Shown here: in pieces, positions 20,480 through 30,414 of the stretch | How the letters are laid out: each line of letters opens with the position of its first letter | Position numbering within the stretch: the stretch's first letter is position 1 | NCBI RefSeq assembly: GCF_003008555.2 | Contig: NZ_CP027665.1 | Span: 2,852,001 to 2,916,000, forward strand | Reading direction: 5' to 3' | From: Pukyongiella litopenaei | GTDB lineage: Bacteria > Pseudomonadota > Alphaproteobacteria > Rhodobacterales > Rhodobacteraceae | Length of the DNA: 64,000 bases | The notes under the pieces: model-generated | Databases searched by the model: none | What the model saw: only the letters and a program-made list of their open reading frames with translations | What the model was told of the DNA's origin: nothing | Made by a program: the position numbers and the translations under genes

Positions 20480-23044
20480 GTGCAGAATGATCCGAATGTC
20501 ACGCTGATCACCGCCACCGCGCCGGTGGCCACCACCACCCATGGCGGGCGGGCCAAATGCCTCCAGCGGCTGGTGCGGCTGGACCTGCCGGTGCCGCGCA
20601 CGGTGGCGCTGTGTTTCGACACGGTCAAGGCGATCGCCGCGGGTGGGATGCCCGACCTCTCGGCCATCCTGGGCCAGTTCGACGACCGCGCGCTGCTATG
20701 CGTGCGCCCGTCATCGGAAGATCCCGACTGGGGCGGCCCCGGCGCGGTGATGAGCATCGGCATGTCCGACGGCGCCCATGCGGCGCTGAGCGACAGTCTC
20801 GGCCCGGCGGCGGCCACCGCGCTCTACCTGCGCTTCGTGCAATCCTATGCGACCCATGTGGCGCGGCTCGACCCGGATGAATTCGAACATATCGACGGGA
20901 CCGGCCCCGAGGCGCTGGCCGCGGCGCTGGATGCCTACGAGGACGAGGCGGACGAACCGTTCCCGCAGGATCGCGGCGAACAGCTCGCCGGTGTGCTGCG
21001 GTCGATGGCGCGGGCCTGGGACGGCACCTCGGCGCGGCTGCTGCGCCAGGCCAAGGGCGCGCCCGCCGAGGCCGGGCTGGGCCTCGTCGTGCAGGAGATG
21101 ATCCCCGGCGTCGGGCCGGGCGAATGCGGATCGGGCGTGATCCAGCTGGTCAACACGGTGACCGGTGACAAGCAGGTCACCGGGCGCTACCTGCGTCAGA
21201 GCCAGGGCCGCGAGGCGCTGGGCGATGGCTCGGGATCGCTCTATCTGGCGTCTGACAGCCGCGGGACCGCGTTGCAGGATGTCGCGCCCGAGGCCTTCGG
21301 GGCGCTGCGCGACCATGCGGCGCTGATGCGGCGGCAGCTGCGCGCCGAGATGCAGGTCGAGTTCGTCATTGCCAACGGCCAGGTGCATATCCTCGACGGG
21401 ATGCGGGTGCCACGCTCGCCGCGCGCAGCGGTCAAGATCGCGGTGCGCCTGGCCGAAGAGGGCATCATCCCCCGGCAGGAGGCGCTGCTGCGCGTCGAGC
21501 CGCACGGGCTGAACGAGTTGCTGCACCGGCAGGTCGACCCCGAGGCGGAACGCGACCTGCTGGCCACCGGCATCGCCGCCAGCCCCGGCGCTGCCACCGG
21601 GCGGATCGTGTTTACCTCGGCCGATGCGCAGGCCAGCGCCGCGCGCGGCGAGGCCTGCGTGCTGGTGCGCCGCGAAACCTCGCCCGAGGATGTGCGCGGG
21701 ATGCATGCCGCCGCCGCGGTGCTGACCGAAAAGGGCGGCATGACCAGCCACGCGGCGGTGATCGGCAGGGGGCTGGGGCTGCCCTGCATCGTCGGCGTGT
21801 CGGACCTGCGGTTCCAGACCCGCAAGAAACAGATCACCGCACCGGACGGGCGCATCCTGCGCGAAGGCGATCTGGTCACCATCGACGGAACGTCCGGGCA
21901 GGTGCTGGCGGGCGAGCCGGCGATGCTCGAGGCGGCGCTGGACGACAGTTTCCGCACCCTGATGGGCTGGGCCGACGCCGAACGCGACATCGGCATCCGC
22001 GCCAATGCCGACACGCCGGCGGACGCGCAGACCGCGCGCAATTTCGACGCCCAGGGGATCGGGCTGTGCCGGACCGAGCACATGTTCTTTGAAACCGGGC
22101 GGCTCACGGTGATGCGCGAGATGATCTTTGCCCAGACGCCCGCGGGCCGGGCGGCGGTGCTGGAACGGCTGCTGCCGATGCAGCGCGCCGACTTCGTGCA
22201 GCTGTTCCGCATCATGGAGGGCCAGCCGGTCTGCATCCGCCTGTTCGACCCGCCGCTGCACGAGTTCCTGCCCACCAACCGGGCGGGCCAGCGCGACCTG
22301 GCGGATGCGCTGAACCTGCCGGTGTCCGATGTCACCCGCCGGGCCGACGCGATGGTGGAATACAACCCGATGCTGGGGATGCGCGGGGTGCGACTGGGCG
22401 TGACCGTGCCCGAGATCTACGACATGCAGGCCCGCGCCATTTTCGAGGCGGCGATCGAGGCCAGTCGCGACGGGGCCTCGGTGGTGCCCGAAATCATGAT
22501 CCCGCTCGTTTCGGCCCGCCGCGAGGTGGAACTGGTCAAGGCCCGGATCGACGCGGTGGCCGTCGCCGTGCGCGCCGAGGCGGGCCGCGATTTCGATTAT
22601 CGGCTGGGGGTGATGGTCGAAACCCCCCGCGCCGCGTTGCGCGCCGCCGAGATCGCGCCGCATTGCGCGTTCCTGTCCTTCGGCACCAACGACCTGACCC
22701 AGATGACCTATGGGCTGTCGCGCGACGATGCCGGGCGGTTCATGTCGGCCTATGTCCAGAAAGGCGTGTTCCCCGAGGATCCGTTCCACGTTCTCGACAC
22801 GGACGGGGTGGGCGAGCTGCTGCGGCTCGGCGTCGAACGCGGCCGCGGCGCGCATCCGGGAATCACCCTGTCCGTCTGCGGCGAACATGGCGGAAACCCC
22901 GAATCGATCGCGTTCTGCCGGGCCGCCGGGTTCGACTATGTCTCCTGTTCTCCATTCCGGGTGCCGGTGGCGCGACTGGCTGCCGCACAGCTGGCCATCC
23001 GCCACAAGATCGGCGACAGCTCGGCCGACAGCCCCAATATCTAG
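20480..23044 (+). CDS. pyruvate, phosphate dikinase-like PEP-utilising enzyme
   Basis: Homologue of pyruvate phosphate dikinase, which interconverts pyruvate and phosphoenolpyruvate through a phosphohistidine. From the GTG at 20480 (AAAGGA seven bases upstream) the product is 854 residues; an ATG at 20450 is the alternative. The swivelling domain has GGMTSHAAV with His424, and the C-terminal PEP/pyruvate barrel has GTNDLTQMTYG and CGEHGG with catalytic Cys800. The N-terminal nucleotide domain is divergent: it opens with THGGRAKCLQRL rather than the GGKGAxLAEM of classical PPDK. It may be a true PPDK variant or an enzyme with another acceptor. Confidence 0.8.
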   Translation: MQNDPNVTLITATAPVATTTHGGRAKCLQRLVRLDLPVPRTVALCFDTVKAIAAGGMPDLSAILGQFDDRALLCVRPSSEDPDWGGPGAVMSIGMSDGAHAALSDSLGPAAATALYLRFVQSYATHVARLDPDEFEHIDGTGPEALAAALDAYEDEADEPFPQDRGEQLAGVLRSMARAWDGTSARLLRQAKGAPAEAGLGLVVQEMIPGVGPGECGSGVIQLVNTVTGDKQVTGRYLRQSQGREALGDGSGSLYLASDSRGTALQDVAPEAFGALRDHAALMRRQLRAEMQVEFVIANGQVHILDGMRVPRSPRAAVKIAVRLAEEGIIPRQEALLRVEPHGLNELLHRQVDPEAERDLLATGIAASPGAATGRIVFTSADAQASAARGEACVLVRRETSPEDVRGMHAAAAVLTEKGGMTSHAAVIGRGLGLPCIVGVSDLRFQTRKKQITAPDGRILREGDLVTIDGTSGQVLAGEPAMLEAALDDSFRTLMGWADAERDIGIRANADTPADAQTARNFDAQGIGLCRTEHMFFETGRLTVMREMIFAQTPAGRAAVLERLLPMQRADFVQLFRIMEGQPVCIRLFDPPLHEFLPTNRAGQRDLADALNLPVSDVTRRADAMVEYNPMLGMRGVRLGVTVPEIYDMQARAIFEAAIEASRDGASVVPEIMIPLVSARREVELVKARIDAVAVAVRAEAGRDFDYRLGVMVETPRAALRAAEIAPHCAFLSFGTNDLTQMTYGLSRDDAGRFMSAYVQKGVFPEDPFHVLDTDGVGELLRLGVERGRGAHPGITLSVCGEHGGNPESIAFCRAAGFDYVSCSPFRVPVARLAAAQLAIRHKIGDSSADSPNI

Positions 23045-23220
23045 AGAGATTCGGGGCCGCTTCGGACCTTTCCCCCTGAATTTTCAGGCAATTTCCTGCC
23101 GTTTCCCGCCGGGTTCCGGCCCTCGGGTGGACCTTTTGGGGCCCGTGGGATAACCGACCCCGGCGCCGTGCACCGGGGGGAGTTCGGCGCCGAGCTGGTC
23201 CGGACCTGGGGATTGGGAAC

Positions 23221-23919
23221 ATGATGAGACGATTTTTGGGCGCCTTCGCGCTGATTTGTGCTGCCGCACTGCCTGTAACCACGACTGCGGAAACCACACG
23301 CGAGGACCGCGTTGGACGCGATGGGATTCAGCCCAGGGTCGAACGCAAGGTGATCCGGTCCAACCCGGTGGCCGAGGCGGTCACCGTGGACGAAACCGGC
23401 GCGGTGACGCGCCGCGAGACCAATCCGCTGCGCGCGCTGCTGGGCGGCGGGGCGCAGGAAGCGCCGGCACCGGCCCCCGGCCCGGTCACCTATTCGACCG
23501 CATGGCTGGATGCCCAGCCCAGGGCCGCCGGTGACGACAACTGGAAATGCCTGTCCGAGGCGCTCTATTTCGAGGCGCGCGGCGAAACCGTGAAGGGCCA
23601 GTTCGCGGTGGCCGAGGTGATCATGAACCGGGTGGCGTCGAACAGCTATCCGAATTCGCTCTGCGGCGTGATCCGCCAGGGCACCGGCAAGAAATTCCAG
23701 TGCCAGTTCACCTATACCTGTGACGGGCACAAGGAAGTGATCCGCGAAAAGAAGGCGTTCGAACGCGTGGCCAAGGTCGCGCGCGCGGTGATCGACGGTG
23801 CCGTCGAGGATCTGACCGCCGGGGCGACGCATTATCACACCTCAGCGGTTCGTCCGCGCTGGTCGCGGACATTCACCCGCACCGCCCAGATCGGCGTGCA
23901 CATGTTCTATCGCCACTGA
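23221..23919 (+). CDS. secreted cell wall hydrolase, SleB family
   Basis: Predicted exported peptidoglycan hydrolase (Hydrolase_2/SleB-like domain). The product is 232 residues: signal peptide about 1-23 ending TTAETT, a proline/alanine-rich linker near 75-95, then the catalytic domain from about 105. The domain carries the family motif CLSEALYFEARGE with its acidic residue, VAEVIMNRV, and the late ATHYHT segment. Four cysteines in the domain could pair in the periplasm. The start ATG ATG at 23221 is the first after a low-coding leader. It probably trims peptidoglycan during growth; it has no operon partners. Confidence 0.88.
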   Translation: MMRRFLGAFALICAAALPVTTTAETTREDRVGRDGIQPRVERKVIRSNPVAEAVTVDETGAVTRRETNPLRALLGGGAQEAPAPAPGPVTYSTAWLDAQPRAAGDDNWKCLSEALYFEARGETVKGQFAVAEVIMNRVASNSYPNSLCGVIRQGTGKKFQCQFTYTCDGHKEVIREKKAFERVAKVARAVIDGAVEDLTAGATHYHTSAVRPRWSRTFTRTAQIGVHMFYRH

Positions 23920-23953
23920 CCCCGTGGCCACCGGCCGCGCATGAACCGGCGCC

Positions 23954-23972
23954 CGGGCGGCGGTTCCGCCCG
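23954..23972 (+). terminator. weak terminator-like hairpin after the SleB-type gene
   Basis: A 7-bp stem CGGGCGG/CCGCCCG around a 5-base loop, 34 bases after the stop. No T-run follows, so intrinsic termination is doubtful. Confidence 0.3.
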
Positions 23973-24076
23973 ATCCGGCCGCTGCATTCCATGACCTGTG
24001 GCACGGTGGGGCCGGGCCTGTTACAAGGGCGGCACGCGCTGGATGGCGCGGCACCGATGCCCAGGAACACGGGGAC

Positions 24077-25015
24077 ATGAGCACCGAGATCCGCCTAGCC
24101 TTTGCGCACCCGTCCGAACGGTCCCATGCAACCGCGCCGCGCGGTCCGCTCGACCGGATTTCGCTGCGCGATCATATCGTCGAGGTCGAGATCGGCGCCT
24201 TTCAGGCCGAGCGCGGCACCACCCAGCGGGTCTGTTTCAACATCGTCGTCGAGGTCGAGCCGGTCCTCGACCCCATCGACGACGACGTGGATCGCATTCT
24301 GTCCTACGACCGGGTGACCGAGGCGATCGCCCATGAACTGGCCGCCGAGCGCCTGAACCTGCTGGAAACGCTGGCCGAGCGCATCGCCGAACGGATCCTG
24401 TCGGAACCGCAGGCGGTGCGGGCCTTTGTCCGCATCGAGAAACTCGACCGCGGCCCCGGTGCGCTGGGGGTGGAGATCGTGCGCACGCGCGGGCAGGTCA
24501 GCGAACATCCCGGCGCGCCGGTGGATGACGACCGCCCCCATCCGCGGCTGGTCTATCTCTCGAACGCGGCCATCGCCGCGCCGCATCTGCCGGGATGGAT
24601 CGACCAGTTGCAGGCCCGTGCGCGGCCGCTGATCCTGTGCGTGGGCGCGCCCGATCAGCCGGCGCCACGATCGGGACATGCCCTGACCCAGCGCCGCATC
24701 GACCTGCTGGCCATCGAACAGAACGCCTGGGTGCTGGCGGCGCGCGATCCCCGCTGCGTGGTGGTATCGACCCGGACCGAACTGGACTGGGCCATGAAGA
24801 ACGGTCAGATCAGCGTCTGGGCGCCGTCCAAGATCGTGCTGGACGCGGTCGACGGGCCATCGGCGCACCCGTCCGACGCGGTGGCGCTGGCGGCTTGGTT
24901 CGCGGGGCAGTTCGAGGCCGGCGAGATGCTGGTGATCGGGGCCGACCTGCCGGCAGATGCCGCCGCCGCGCAGGTGCCGCTGCGGGGTGTTCCCGCCGAC
25001 CGCACCACGCTGTGA
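24077..25015 (+). CDS. folB: dihydroneopterin aldolase-like protein (FolB domain) with an unassigned C-terminal domain
   Basis: Residues about 26-140 match dihydroneopterin aldolase, the tetrahydrofolate step that releases hydroxymethyl-dihydropterin. Visible landmarks are the ISLRDHIVEVEIGAF strand, Glu97 in LLETLAE and Lys122 in VRIEKL, the catalytic lysine position. The protein continues to 312 residues, far beyond the usual 120. The extra part (about 155-312) has no domain I can name with confidence. Its WAPSKIVLDA (248-257) and SDAVALAAWFAG (266-277) resemble segments of amino-acid-kinase-fold proteins. The gene is coupled to folP by a GTGA overlap, consistent with folate synthesis. Confidence 0.8.
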   Translation: MSTEIRLAFAHPSERSHATAPRGPLDRISLRDHIVEVEIGAFQAERGTTQRVCFNIVVEVEPVLDPIDDDVDRILSYDRVTEAIAHELAAERLNLLETLAERIAERILSEPQAVRAFVRIEKLDRGPGALGVEIVRTRGQVSEHPGAPVDDDRPHPRLVYLSNAAIAAPHLPGWIDQLQARARPLILCVGAPDQPAPRSGHALTQRRIDLLAIEQNAWVLAARDPRCVVVSTRTELDWAMKNGQISVWAPSKIVLDAVDGPSAHPSDAVALAAWFAGQFEAGEMLVIGADLPADAAAAQVPLRGVPADRTTL

Positions 25016-26028
25016 GCCCGTATTTCCGCCCCTTGCCGCAGCATAGCGCGGCGCGCCCCGATACGGCGCGCCCGCTTGCGGGCGGGCCGCTCTGGTTCAC
25101 CCATGCCGAGATGCTGTCGCGCGATGCGCCGCCCCGCGTCGTGGCCGCCGGCGACATTCCCGCGCCGGTTCTGGACCGCCTGGTTGCGCCGCGCGCGCCG
25201 GTTGCGGGGCTCGATCTGTCCCGGCCCCGGATCATGGGCATCCTGAACACGACGCCGGACAGTTTTTCGGATGGCGGACAGCACCTGGCGCCCGATGCGG
25301 CGCGGGCGGCGGCGACCGCGATGGTGGGGGCCGGGGCCGACATGATCGACGTGGGCGGTGAATCCACCCGGCCAGGCGCCGTGACCGTGCCCGAGGCAGA
25401 GGAGATCCGCCGCACCGCGCCGGTGATCGCCGCGCTGCGCGATCAAAGCGCGGTGCCGGTCTCGATCGACACGCGCAAGGCGGCGGTGGCCGAGGCCGCG
25501 CTCGATGCCGGTGCGGGGCTGGTCAACGACGTGGCGGGCCTGACCCACGATCCCGACCTCGCGCCGCTCTGCGCGTCGCGCGGGGTTCCGGTCTGCGTGA
25601 TGCACGCACAGGGCGATCCGGCCACGATGCAGGACGCGCCCGTCTATGAGGACGTGCTGCTGGATGTCTACGACTATCTTGCCGGGCGCATCGCCGCGCT
25701 GGACCGCCAGGGGATCCCGCGTGAACGTATCCTGATCGATCCCGGCGTCGGGTTCGGCAAGACCAGGGCGCATAATCTGGCGCTGCTGGCGGGGCTGGCG
25801 CTGTTTCACGGGCTCGGCTGCGGCATCCTGCTGGGCGTGTCGCGCAAGCGGTTCATCGGCGATATCGGTGGCGCCCCGGACCCGCGGGCCCGCGCGCCGG
25901 GGTCGATCGCGGTTGGGCTTGCGGCTCTGGCGCAGGGCGTGCAAATGATTCGGGTGCATGACGTGGCCGAAACCGCGCAGGCGTTGCGTCTGTGGCGGGC
26001 GGCAAGGGACGGGAGAACAGATGCGTAA
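25012..26028 (+). CDS. folP: dihydropteroate synthase (FolP)
   Basis: Condenses hydroxymethyl-dihydropterin pyrophosphate with p-aminobenzoate. The pterin-binding TIM barrel begins at about residue 72 with [17 protein letters not shown], followed by [27 protein letters not shown] and DPGVGFGKT. The C-terminal [10 protein letters not shown] region holds the phosphate-binding residues. From the GTG at 25012 the product is 338 residues, giving an N-terminal extension of about 70 residues compared with E. coli FolP. The GTG overlaps the folB stop (GTGA). The end overlaps the glmM start by eight bases. Confidence 0.93.
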   Translation: MSPYFRPLPQHSAARPDTARPLAGGPLWFTHAEMLSRDAPPRVVAAGDIPAPVLDRLVAPRAPVAGLDLSRPRIMGILNTTPDSFSDGGQHLAPDAARAAATAMVGAGADMIDVGGESTRPGAVTVPEAEEIRRTAPVIAALRDQSAVPVSIDTRKAAVAEAALDAGAGLVNDVAGLTHDPDLAPLCASRGVPVCVMHAQGDPATMQDAPVYEDVLLDVYDYLAGRIAALDRQGIPRERILIDPGVGFGKTRAHNLALLAGLALFHGLGCGILLGVSRKRFIGDIGGAPDPRARAPGSIAVGLAALAQGVQMIRVHDVAETAQALRLWRAARDGRTDA

Positions 26029-27367
26029 ACTCTTTGGGACCGACGGGGTGCGCGGCACCGCCAACACGCCGCCGATGACCGCCGACATGGCGCTGCGGCT
26101 CGGCGCCGCCGTCGGCCGCTATTTCCGGCGCGAGGCCGGCGGGGTCCACCGCGTGGTGATCGGCAAGGACACCCGGCTGTCGGGCTACATGTTCGAAAAC
26201 GCGCTGACCGCGGGGCTGACCTCGACCGGGATGAACGTGCTGTTGCTCGGCCCGGTGCCGACCCCCGCCGTGGGCATGATGACGCGGACCATGCGCGCCG
26301 ATCTGGGCGTGATGATCTCGGCCAGCCACAACCCGGCGCAGGACAATGGCATCAAGTTCTTCGGCCCTGACGGGTTCAAGCTGTCGGACGAGGCCGAGGC
26401 CGAGATCGAGGCGCTGGTGGCCAGCGGCGTGGACCCGGCGCAGGCCAAGCATATCGGCCGGGCGAAACGGATCGACGACGCGCGGTTCCGCTATGGCGAA
26501 CGGGTCAAGGCATCGCTGCCGCGCGACCTGCGGCTGGACGGGCTGAAGGTGGTGCTGGATTGCGCCAACGGCGCCGCCCATCGCACCGCGCCGGAGGTGC
26601 TGTGGGAACTGGGCGCCGAGGTGATCGCGATCGGCGCGTCGCCGGACGGGCACAACATCAACCAGGGCTGCGGATCGACCCATCCCGACGCGGCGGCGGC
26701 GGCGGTCGTGGCCCATGGCGCGGATGCGGGGATCGCGCTCGACGGGGACGCGGACCGGGTCGTGGTGATCGACGAGACCGGCAAGGTGGCCGATGGCGAC
26801 CAGATCCTGGCGCTGCTGGCGGCGCGGATGGCGGCAACCGGCACCCTGACCGGCGGTGCGCTGGTGGCGACCGTGATGTCCAATCTCGGCCTGGAGCGGC
26901 ACCTGCAGGGGCAGGGGCTGCGGCTGGAACGCACGGCGGTGGGCGACCGCTATGTCGTCGAACGGATGCGCGAGGGCGGGTTCAACCTGGGCGGCGAGCA
27001 ATCGGGCCATATCGTGATGACCGACCACGCCACCACCGGCGACGGGCTGATGGCCGGCCTGCATGTGCTGGCCGAGATGCAGCGCGCGGGGCAGCGGGCC
27101 AGCGAGTTGTGCCACCGGTTCGACCCGGTGCCGCAACTGTTGCAGAACGTGCGCTACACCGCCGGGCAGACGCCGCTGGAGATGCCGCCCGTGCGCGACG
27201 CGATCGCGGGCGCCGAGGCCGCGCTGCAGGGGCAGGGGCGGCTGCTGATCCGCAAATCGGGCACCGAACCGCTGATCCGGGTGATGGCCGAATGCGAGGA
27301 TGAGACGCTGTTGCGCGACACCGTGGCCGGCGTGGTGTCGGCGGTGGAGACCGCGGTGGCGGGCTGA
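26021..27367 (+). CDS. glmM: phosphoglucosamine mutase (GlmM)
   Basis: Converts glucosamine 6-phosphate to glucosamine 1-phosphate for UDP-GlcNAc, hence peptidoglycan and lipopolysaccharide. The product is 448 residues, standard length. Motifs are FGTDGVRG (5-12), the phosphoserine loop ISASHNP with Ser102, the metal site DGDADR near 243, and the C-terminal phosphate loop [12 protein letters not shown]. The ATG at 26021 is preceded by GGGAG and overlaps the folP stop. folP-glmM adjacency is common in bacteria. It converges on rimO with a gap of only three bases. Confidence 0.97.
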   Translation: MRKLFGTDGVRGTANTPPMTADMALRLGAAVGRYFRREAGGVHRVVIGKDTRLSGYMFENALTAGLTSTGMNVLLLGPVPTPAVGMMTRTMRADLGVMISASHNPAQDNGIKFFGPDGFKLSDEAEAEIEALVASGVDPAQAKHIGRAKRIDDARFRYGERVKASLPRDLRLDGLKVVLDCANGAAHRTAPEVLWELGAEVIAIGASPDGHNINQGCGSTHPDAAAAAVVAHGADAGIALDGDADRVVVIDETGKVADGDQILALLAARMAATGTLTGGALVATVMSNLGLERHLQGQGLRLERTAVGDRYVVERMREGGFNLGGEQSGHIVMTDHATTGDGLMAGLHVLAEMQRAGQRASELCHRFDPVPQLLQNVRYTAGQTPLEMPPVRDAIAGAEAALQGQGRLLIRKSGTEPLIRVMAECEDETLLRDTVAGVVSAVETAVAG

Positions 27368-27370
27368 GGT

Positions 27371-28759
27371 TCAGACGATCCGGCCCCACAGGTCGTAATC
27401 GCCGGCCTCGTCCACCTCGACGGTGACGATATCGCCGGGTTTCAGCGTCTCGTGGCCGTCGTCGATGAACAGGTTGCCGTCGATCTCGGGCGCATCGGCC
27501 ATGGTGCGGCAGGTGGCGGCGTCGGCGTCCACCTCGTCGACGATCGCCTGACAGGTGGTGCCCACCCTGGCCGCCAGCTTCGCCGCCGAGATGTCCTGGG
27601 CCTTGGCCATGAAACGGTCCCACCGGTCCTGTTTGACCTCATCGGGCACATGATCGGGCAGCGTGTTCGACCGCGCGCCGTCCACGTTTTCGTATTTGAA
27701 ACAGCCGACCCGGTCCAGCTGCGCCTCGTCCAGCCAGTCCAGCAGGGTCTGGAACTCCGCCTCGGTTTCGCCGGGATAGCCGACGATGAAGGTCGAGCGC
27801 AGGGTCAGGTCGGGGCAGGTGGCGCGCCAGGCGGCGATCTCGTCCAGCGTTTTCGCCGCCGCCGCCGGGCGGGCCATGCGTTTCAGCGTATCGGGATGCG
27901 CGTGCTGGAACGGAATGTCGAGATAGGGCAGCAACCTGTTGTCGGGGTCGGCCATCAACGGGATCAGGTTGCGGACATGGGGGTAGGGGTAGACATAATG
28001 CAGCCGCACCCAGGCCCCCAGCCGCCCCAGTTCGCGGGACAGGTCGGTGATGTGGCTGCGGATTTCGCCGCCCTTCCAGGGGTGCAGGTCGTGTTTGCGG
28101 TCCAGCCCGTAGGCCGATGTGTCCTGGCTGATCACCAGGAGTTCGCGCACGCCGCTTTCAACCAGCTTTTCCGCCTCGCGCAACACCGCGTGGGCGGGGC
28201 GGCTGGCCAGTTTTCCGCGCATCGCCGGGATGATGCAGAACCGGCACTTGTGATTGCAGCCCTCCGAGATCTTCAGATAGCTGAAATGGCGCGGGGTCAG
28301 CCGGACGCCCGAGGCCGGCAGAAGGTCGACGAACGGGTCCGGGTCGGGCGGCACCGCGCCATGCACGGCATCGAGCACCTGTTCATACTGGTGCGGGCCG
28401 GTCACGGCGAGAATGCGCGGGTGATGGGTGCGGATGTAATCGGGTTCGGCGCCCAAGCACCCGGTCACGATCACCTTGCCGTTCTCGGTCAGCGCCTCTC
28501 CGATGGCATCGAGGCTCTCGGCCTTGGCGCTGTCGAGAAAGCCGCAGGTGTTCACGATCACCGCGTCGGCCCCGGCGTAATCGGGCGAGATCCCGTAGCC
28601 TTCGGCGCGCAGCCGGGTCAGGATGCGTTCGCTGTCGACCAGCGCCTTGGGGCAGCCGAGGCTGACCATGCCGATGGTGGGCTGGCCCCGGCGCGGCCTG
28701 TCGGAGACGCGGGCGGCGGGGGCGAGGTCGGGGCGCAGGTCGGGCGGGTTCGTGCTCAT
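27371..28759 (-). CDS. rimO: ribosomal protein S12 methylthiotransferase (RimO)
   Basis: Radical-SAM methylthiotransferase that modifies the conserved aspartate of ribosomal protein S12. The product is 462 residues. The N-terminal UPF0004 domain supplies Cys36, Cys72 and Cys101 for the auxiliary cluster; the radical-SAM motif CNHKCRFC gives Cys168, Cys172 and Cys175. A C-terminal TRAM domain ends in DYDLWGRIV. Motifs such as [12 protein letters not shown] and ISQDTSAYG separate RimO from MiaB. The ATG at 28759 is preferred; the longer open frame upstream crosses the previous gene. It follows the polysaccharide operon on the same strand. Confidence 0.95.
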   Translation of the reverse strand: MSTNPPDLRPDLAPAARVSDRPRRGQPTIGMVSLGCPKALVDSERILTRLRAEGYGISPDYAGADAVIVNTCGFLDSAKAESLDAIGEALTENGKVIVTGCLGAEPDYIRTHHPRILAVTGPHQYEQVLDAVHGAVPPDPDPFVDLLPASGVRLTPRHFSYLKISEGCNHKCRFCIIPAMRGKLASRPAHAVLREAEKLVESGVRELLVISQDTSAYGLDRKHDLHPWKGGEIRSHITDLSRELGRLGAWVRLHYVYPYPHVRNLIPLMADPDNRLLPYLDIPFQHAHPDTLKRMARPAAAAKTLDEIAAWRATCPDLTLRSTFIVGYPGETEAEFQTLLDWLDEAQLDRVGCFKYENVDGARSNTLPDHVPDEVKQDRWDRFMAKAQDISAAKLAARVGTTCQAIVDEVDADAATCRTMADAPEIDGNLFIDDGHETLKPGDIVTVEVDEAGDYDLWGRIV

Positions 28760-28840
28760 CGTCCGCCATATAGGGGGGACGGGCCTTGGGCGCAAAGGGT
28801 TTGCGCGGCGCCCGGCGCGCCGCCGTCGCGCTGGCCCCGG

Positions 28841-28881
28841 CCGCCGGAGCCTCCGGCGGGGATATTTTCGGCAAGAGGAAG
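28841..28881 (-). repeat. post-stop hairpin element, divergent copy C
   Basis: Fifteen bases after the phosphomannomutase stop, the RNA strand reads TTCCTCTTGCC, an AT-rich spacer, then a GC hairpin (CCGCCGGA/TCCGGCGG). The 11-base box matches TTCATCTTGCC of copies A (39971) and B (47194) at 10 positions, with the same orientation and the same box-spacer-hairpin order. Confidence 0.5.
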
Positions 28882-28896
28882 GCGCGCGCGCCCCGC

Positions 28897-30393
28897 TCAG
28901 ATCGTCTGGTCGTAGTCGCCCACCGCGGGTTCGGTCCGGATCACCGCGTCGAGATCGGCAAAGATGGCGCGCATCTCTGTCTCGCTTTCGGGGCTTTCGC
29001 AGACCACCACCAGGTTCGGGGTGTTGGAGGAGGCGCGCACCAGGCCCCATGCGCCATTGTCGAGGATGACGCGGGCGCCGTTCACGGTGATCACCTGCGC
29101 GATCGGCCGGCCGGCCAGCGTGCCGCCATCCGTGGCCATCGCCGACAGCCTGTCCACGATCCTGTCGAGGACGGCGTATTTCTCGGTATCGGCGCAATGG
29201 GGCGACATGGTGGGGGTCGACCAGGTGCGCGGCAGGGCGCGGCGCAGGTCGGACATGGACTGGCCGGGGTTGCGGTCCATCAGCTTGCAGATTTCGACCG
29301 CGACCCGCATCCCGCAATCATAGCCACGCCCGATCGGCTCAGCGAGGAAGTAGTGGCCCGATTTCTCGAACCCGGCCAGCGCGCCGATTTCCTTGACCCG
29401 GCGCTTCATGTAGCTGTGGCCGGTTTTCCAGTAATCCGCCTTGATGCCGTTTTCCTTCAGCGCCGGGTCCGATGCGAACAGCCCGGTGGATTTCACATCG
29501 GCCACGAAAGTCGACCCCGGATAGAGCCGACCCAGATCGCGGGCCATGATCACGCCGACCTTGTCGGCAAAAATCTCTTCGCCCTCATCGTCCACGACGC
29601 CGCAACGGTCGCCATCGCCGTCGAAGCCCAGCGCCAGGTCGGCGCCGCTGGCTTTGACGCTGGCGGCCATGTCATGCAGCATTTCCATCGCTTCGGGGTT
29701 CGGGTTGTAGTTCGGAAACCCGTAATCGAGCCGGTTATGCGACGGCACCACCGTTACCCCGATCCGTTCGAGCAGCTCGGGAGCAAAGGCGCCCGCGGTG
29801 CCGTTGCCGGTGGCGCAGACTACCTTGAGCGGGCGGGTCATGCGGAAATCGCCGGCGAGATCGTCCAGGTAGGCCTCGCGCAGGCCGGGGACGAATTCGT
29901 AGCCGCCGCCGGGATGGGGCCGGCCCCGGCCCTGCAGGACGATGTCGCGCAGTTCGGCCATTTCGTCCGGGCCATGGGTCAGCGGGCGTTCGAACCCCAT
30001 CTTCACCCCGGTCCAGCCATTGGGGTTGTGGCTGGCGGTGACCATCGCCACAGCAGGCACGTCGAGATGGAACTGGGCGAAATAGGCCATCGGAGACAGT
30101 GCCGGTCCGATGTCCTTGACGCGGATGCCGGCCTCGATCAGCCCGAGGATCAGCGCCTGTTTGATCGCCAGCGAATAGTCGCGATAGTCGTTGCCGACCG
30201 CGATCACCGGCTCGATCCCGCGGGCGCGGATCTGGGTGCCCAGGCCCAGCCCCAGCGCGGTCATGCCGGGCAAGTTGATGTCGTCGGGGTATTTCCAGCG
30301 GGCATCGTATTCGCGGAAACCGGTGGGCGCGATCATCGGGTCGCGCAGGAATTCCCAGGTGTTCTGATGCACCTCGGGCAAGGGTCTGGTCAT
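28897..30393 (-). CDS. phosphomannomutase / phosphoglucomutase
   Basis: Alpha-D-phosphohexomutase that interconverts mannose or glucose 6- and 1-phosphates, feeding nucleotide sugars for surface polysaccharides. The product is 498 residues. The phosphoserine loop is TASHNPNGW with Ser121, the metal-binding loop is DGDGDR near 258, and a sugar-binding loop FEKSGHYF lies near 345. The C-terminal phosphate loop (RASSNTPNL) is present. ATG at 30393. It is 21 bases downstream of kdsA, so it probably serves the same polysaccharide programme; mannose versus glucose preference cannot be told from these motifs. Confidence 0.9.
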   Translation of the reverse strand: MTRPLPEVHQNTWEFLRDPMIAPTGFREYDARWKYPDDINLPGMTALGLGLGTQIRARGIEPVIAVGNDYRDYSLAIKQALILGLIEAGIRVKDIGPALSPMAYFAQFHLDVPAVAMVTASHNPNGWTGVKMGFERPLTHGPDEMAELRDIVLQGRGRPHPGGGYEFVPGLREAYLDDLAGDFRMTRPLKVVCATGNGTAGAFAPELLERIGVTVVPSHNRLDYGFPNYNPNPEAMEMLHDMAASVKASGADLALGFDGDGDRCGVVDDEGEEIFADKVGVIMARDLGRLYPGSTFVADVKSTGLFASDPALKENGIKADYWKTGHSYMKRRVKEIGALAGFEKSGHYFLAEPIGRGYDCGMRVAVEICKLMDRNPGQSMSDLRRALPRTWSTPTMSPHCADTEKYAVLDRIVDRLSAMATDGGTLAGRPIAQVITVNGARVILDNGAWGLVRASSNTPNLVVVCESPESETEMRAIFADLDAVIRTEPAVGDYDQTI

Positions 30394-30414
30394 GTCAAAA
30401 GTCTCTGGTTCTGC

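Noticed and set aside
20711-23005. A 764-codon open frame antisense to the PPDK-like gene
   Set aside because: The plus-strand frame has catalytic motifs of a known family; the reverse frame has none.
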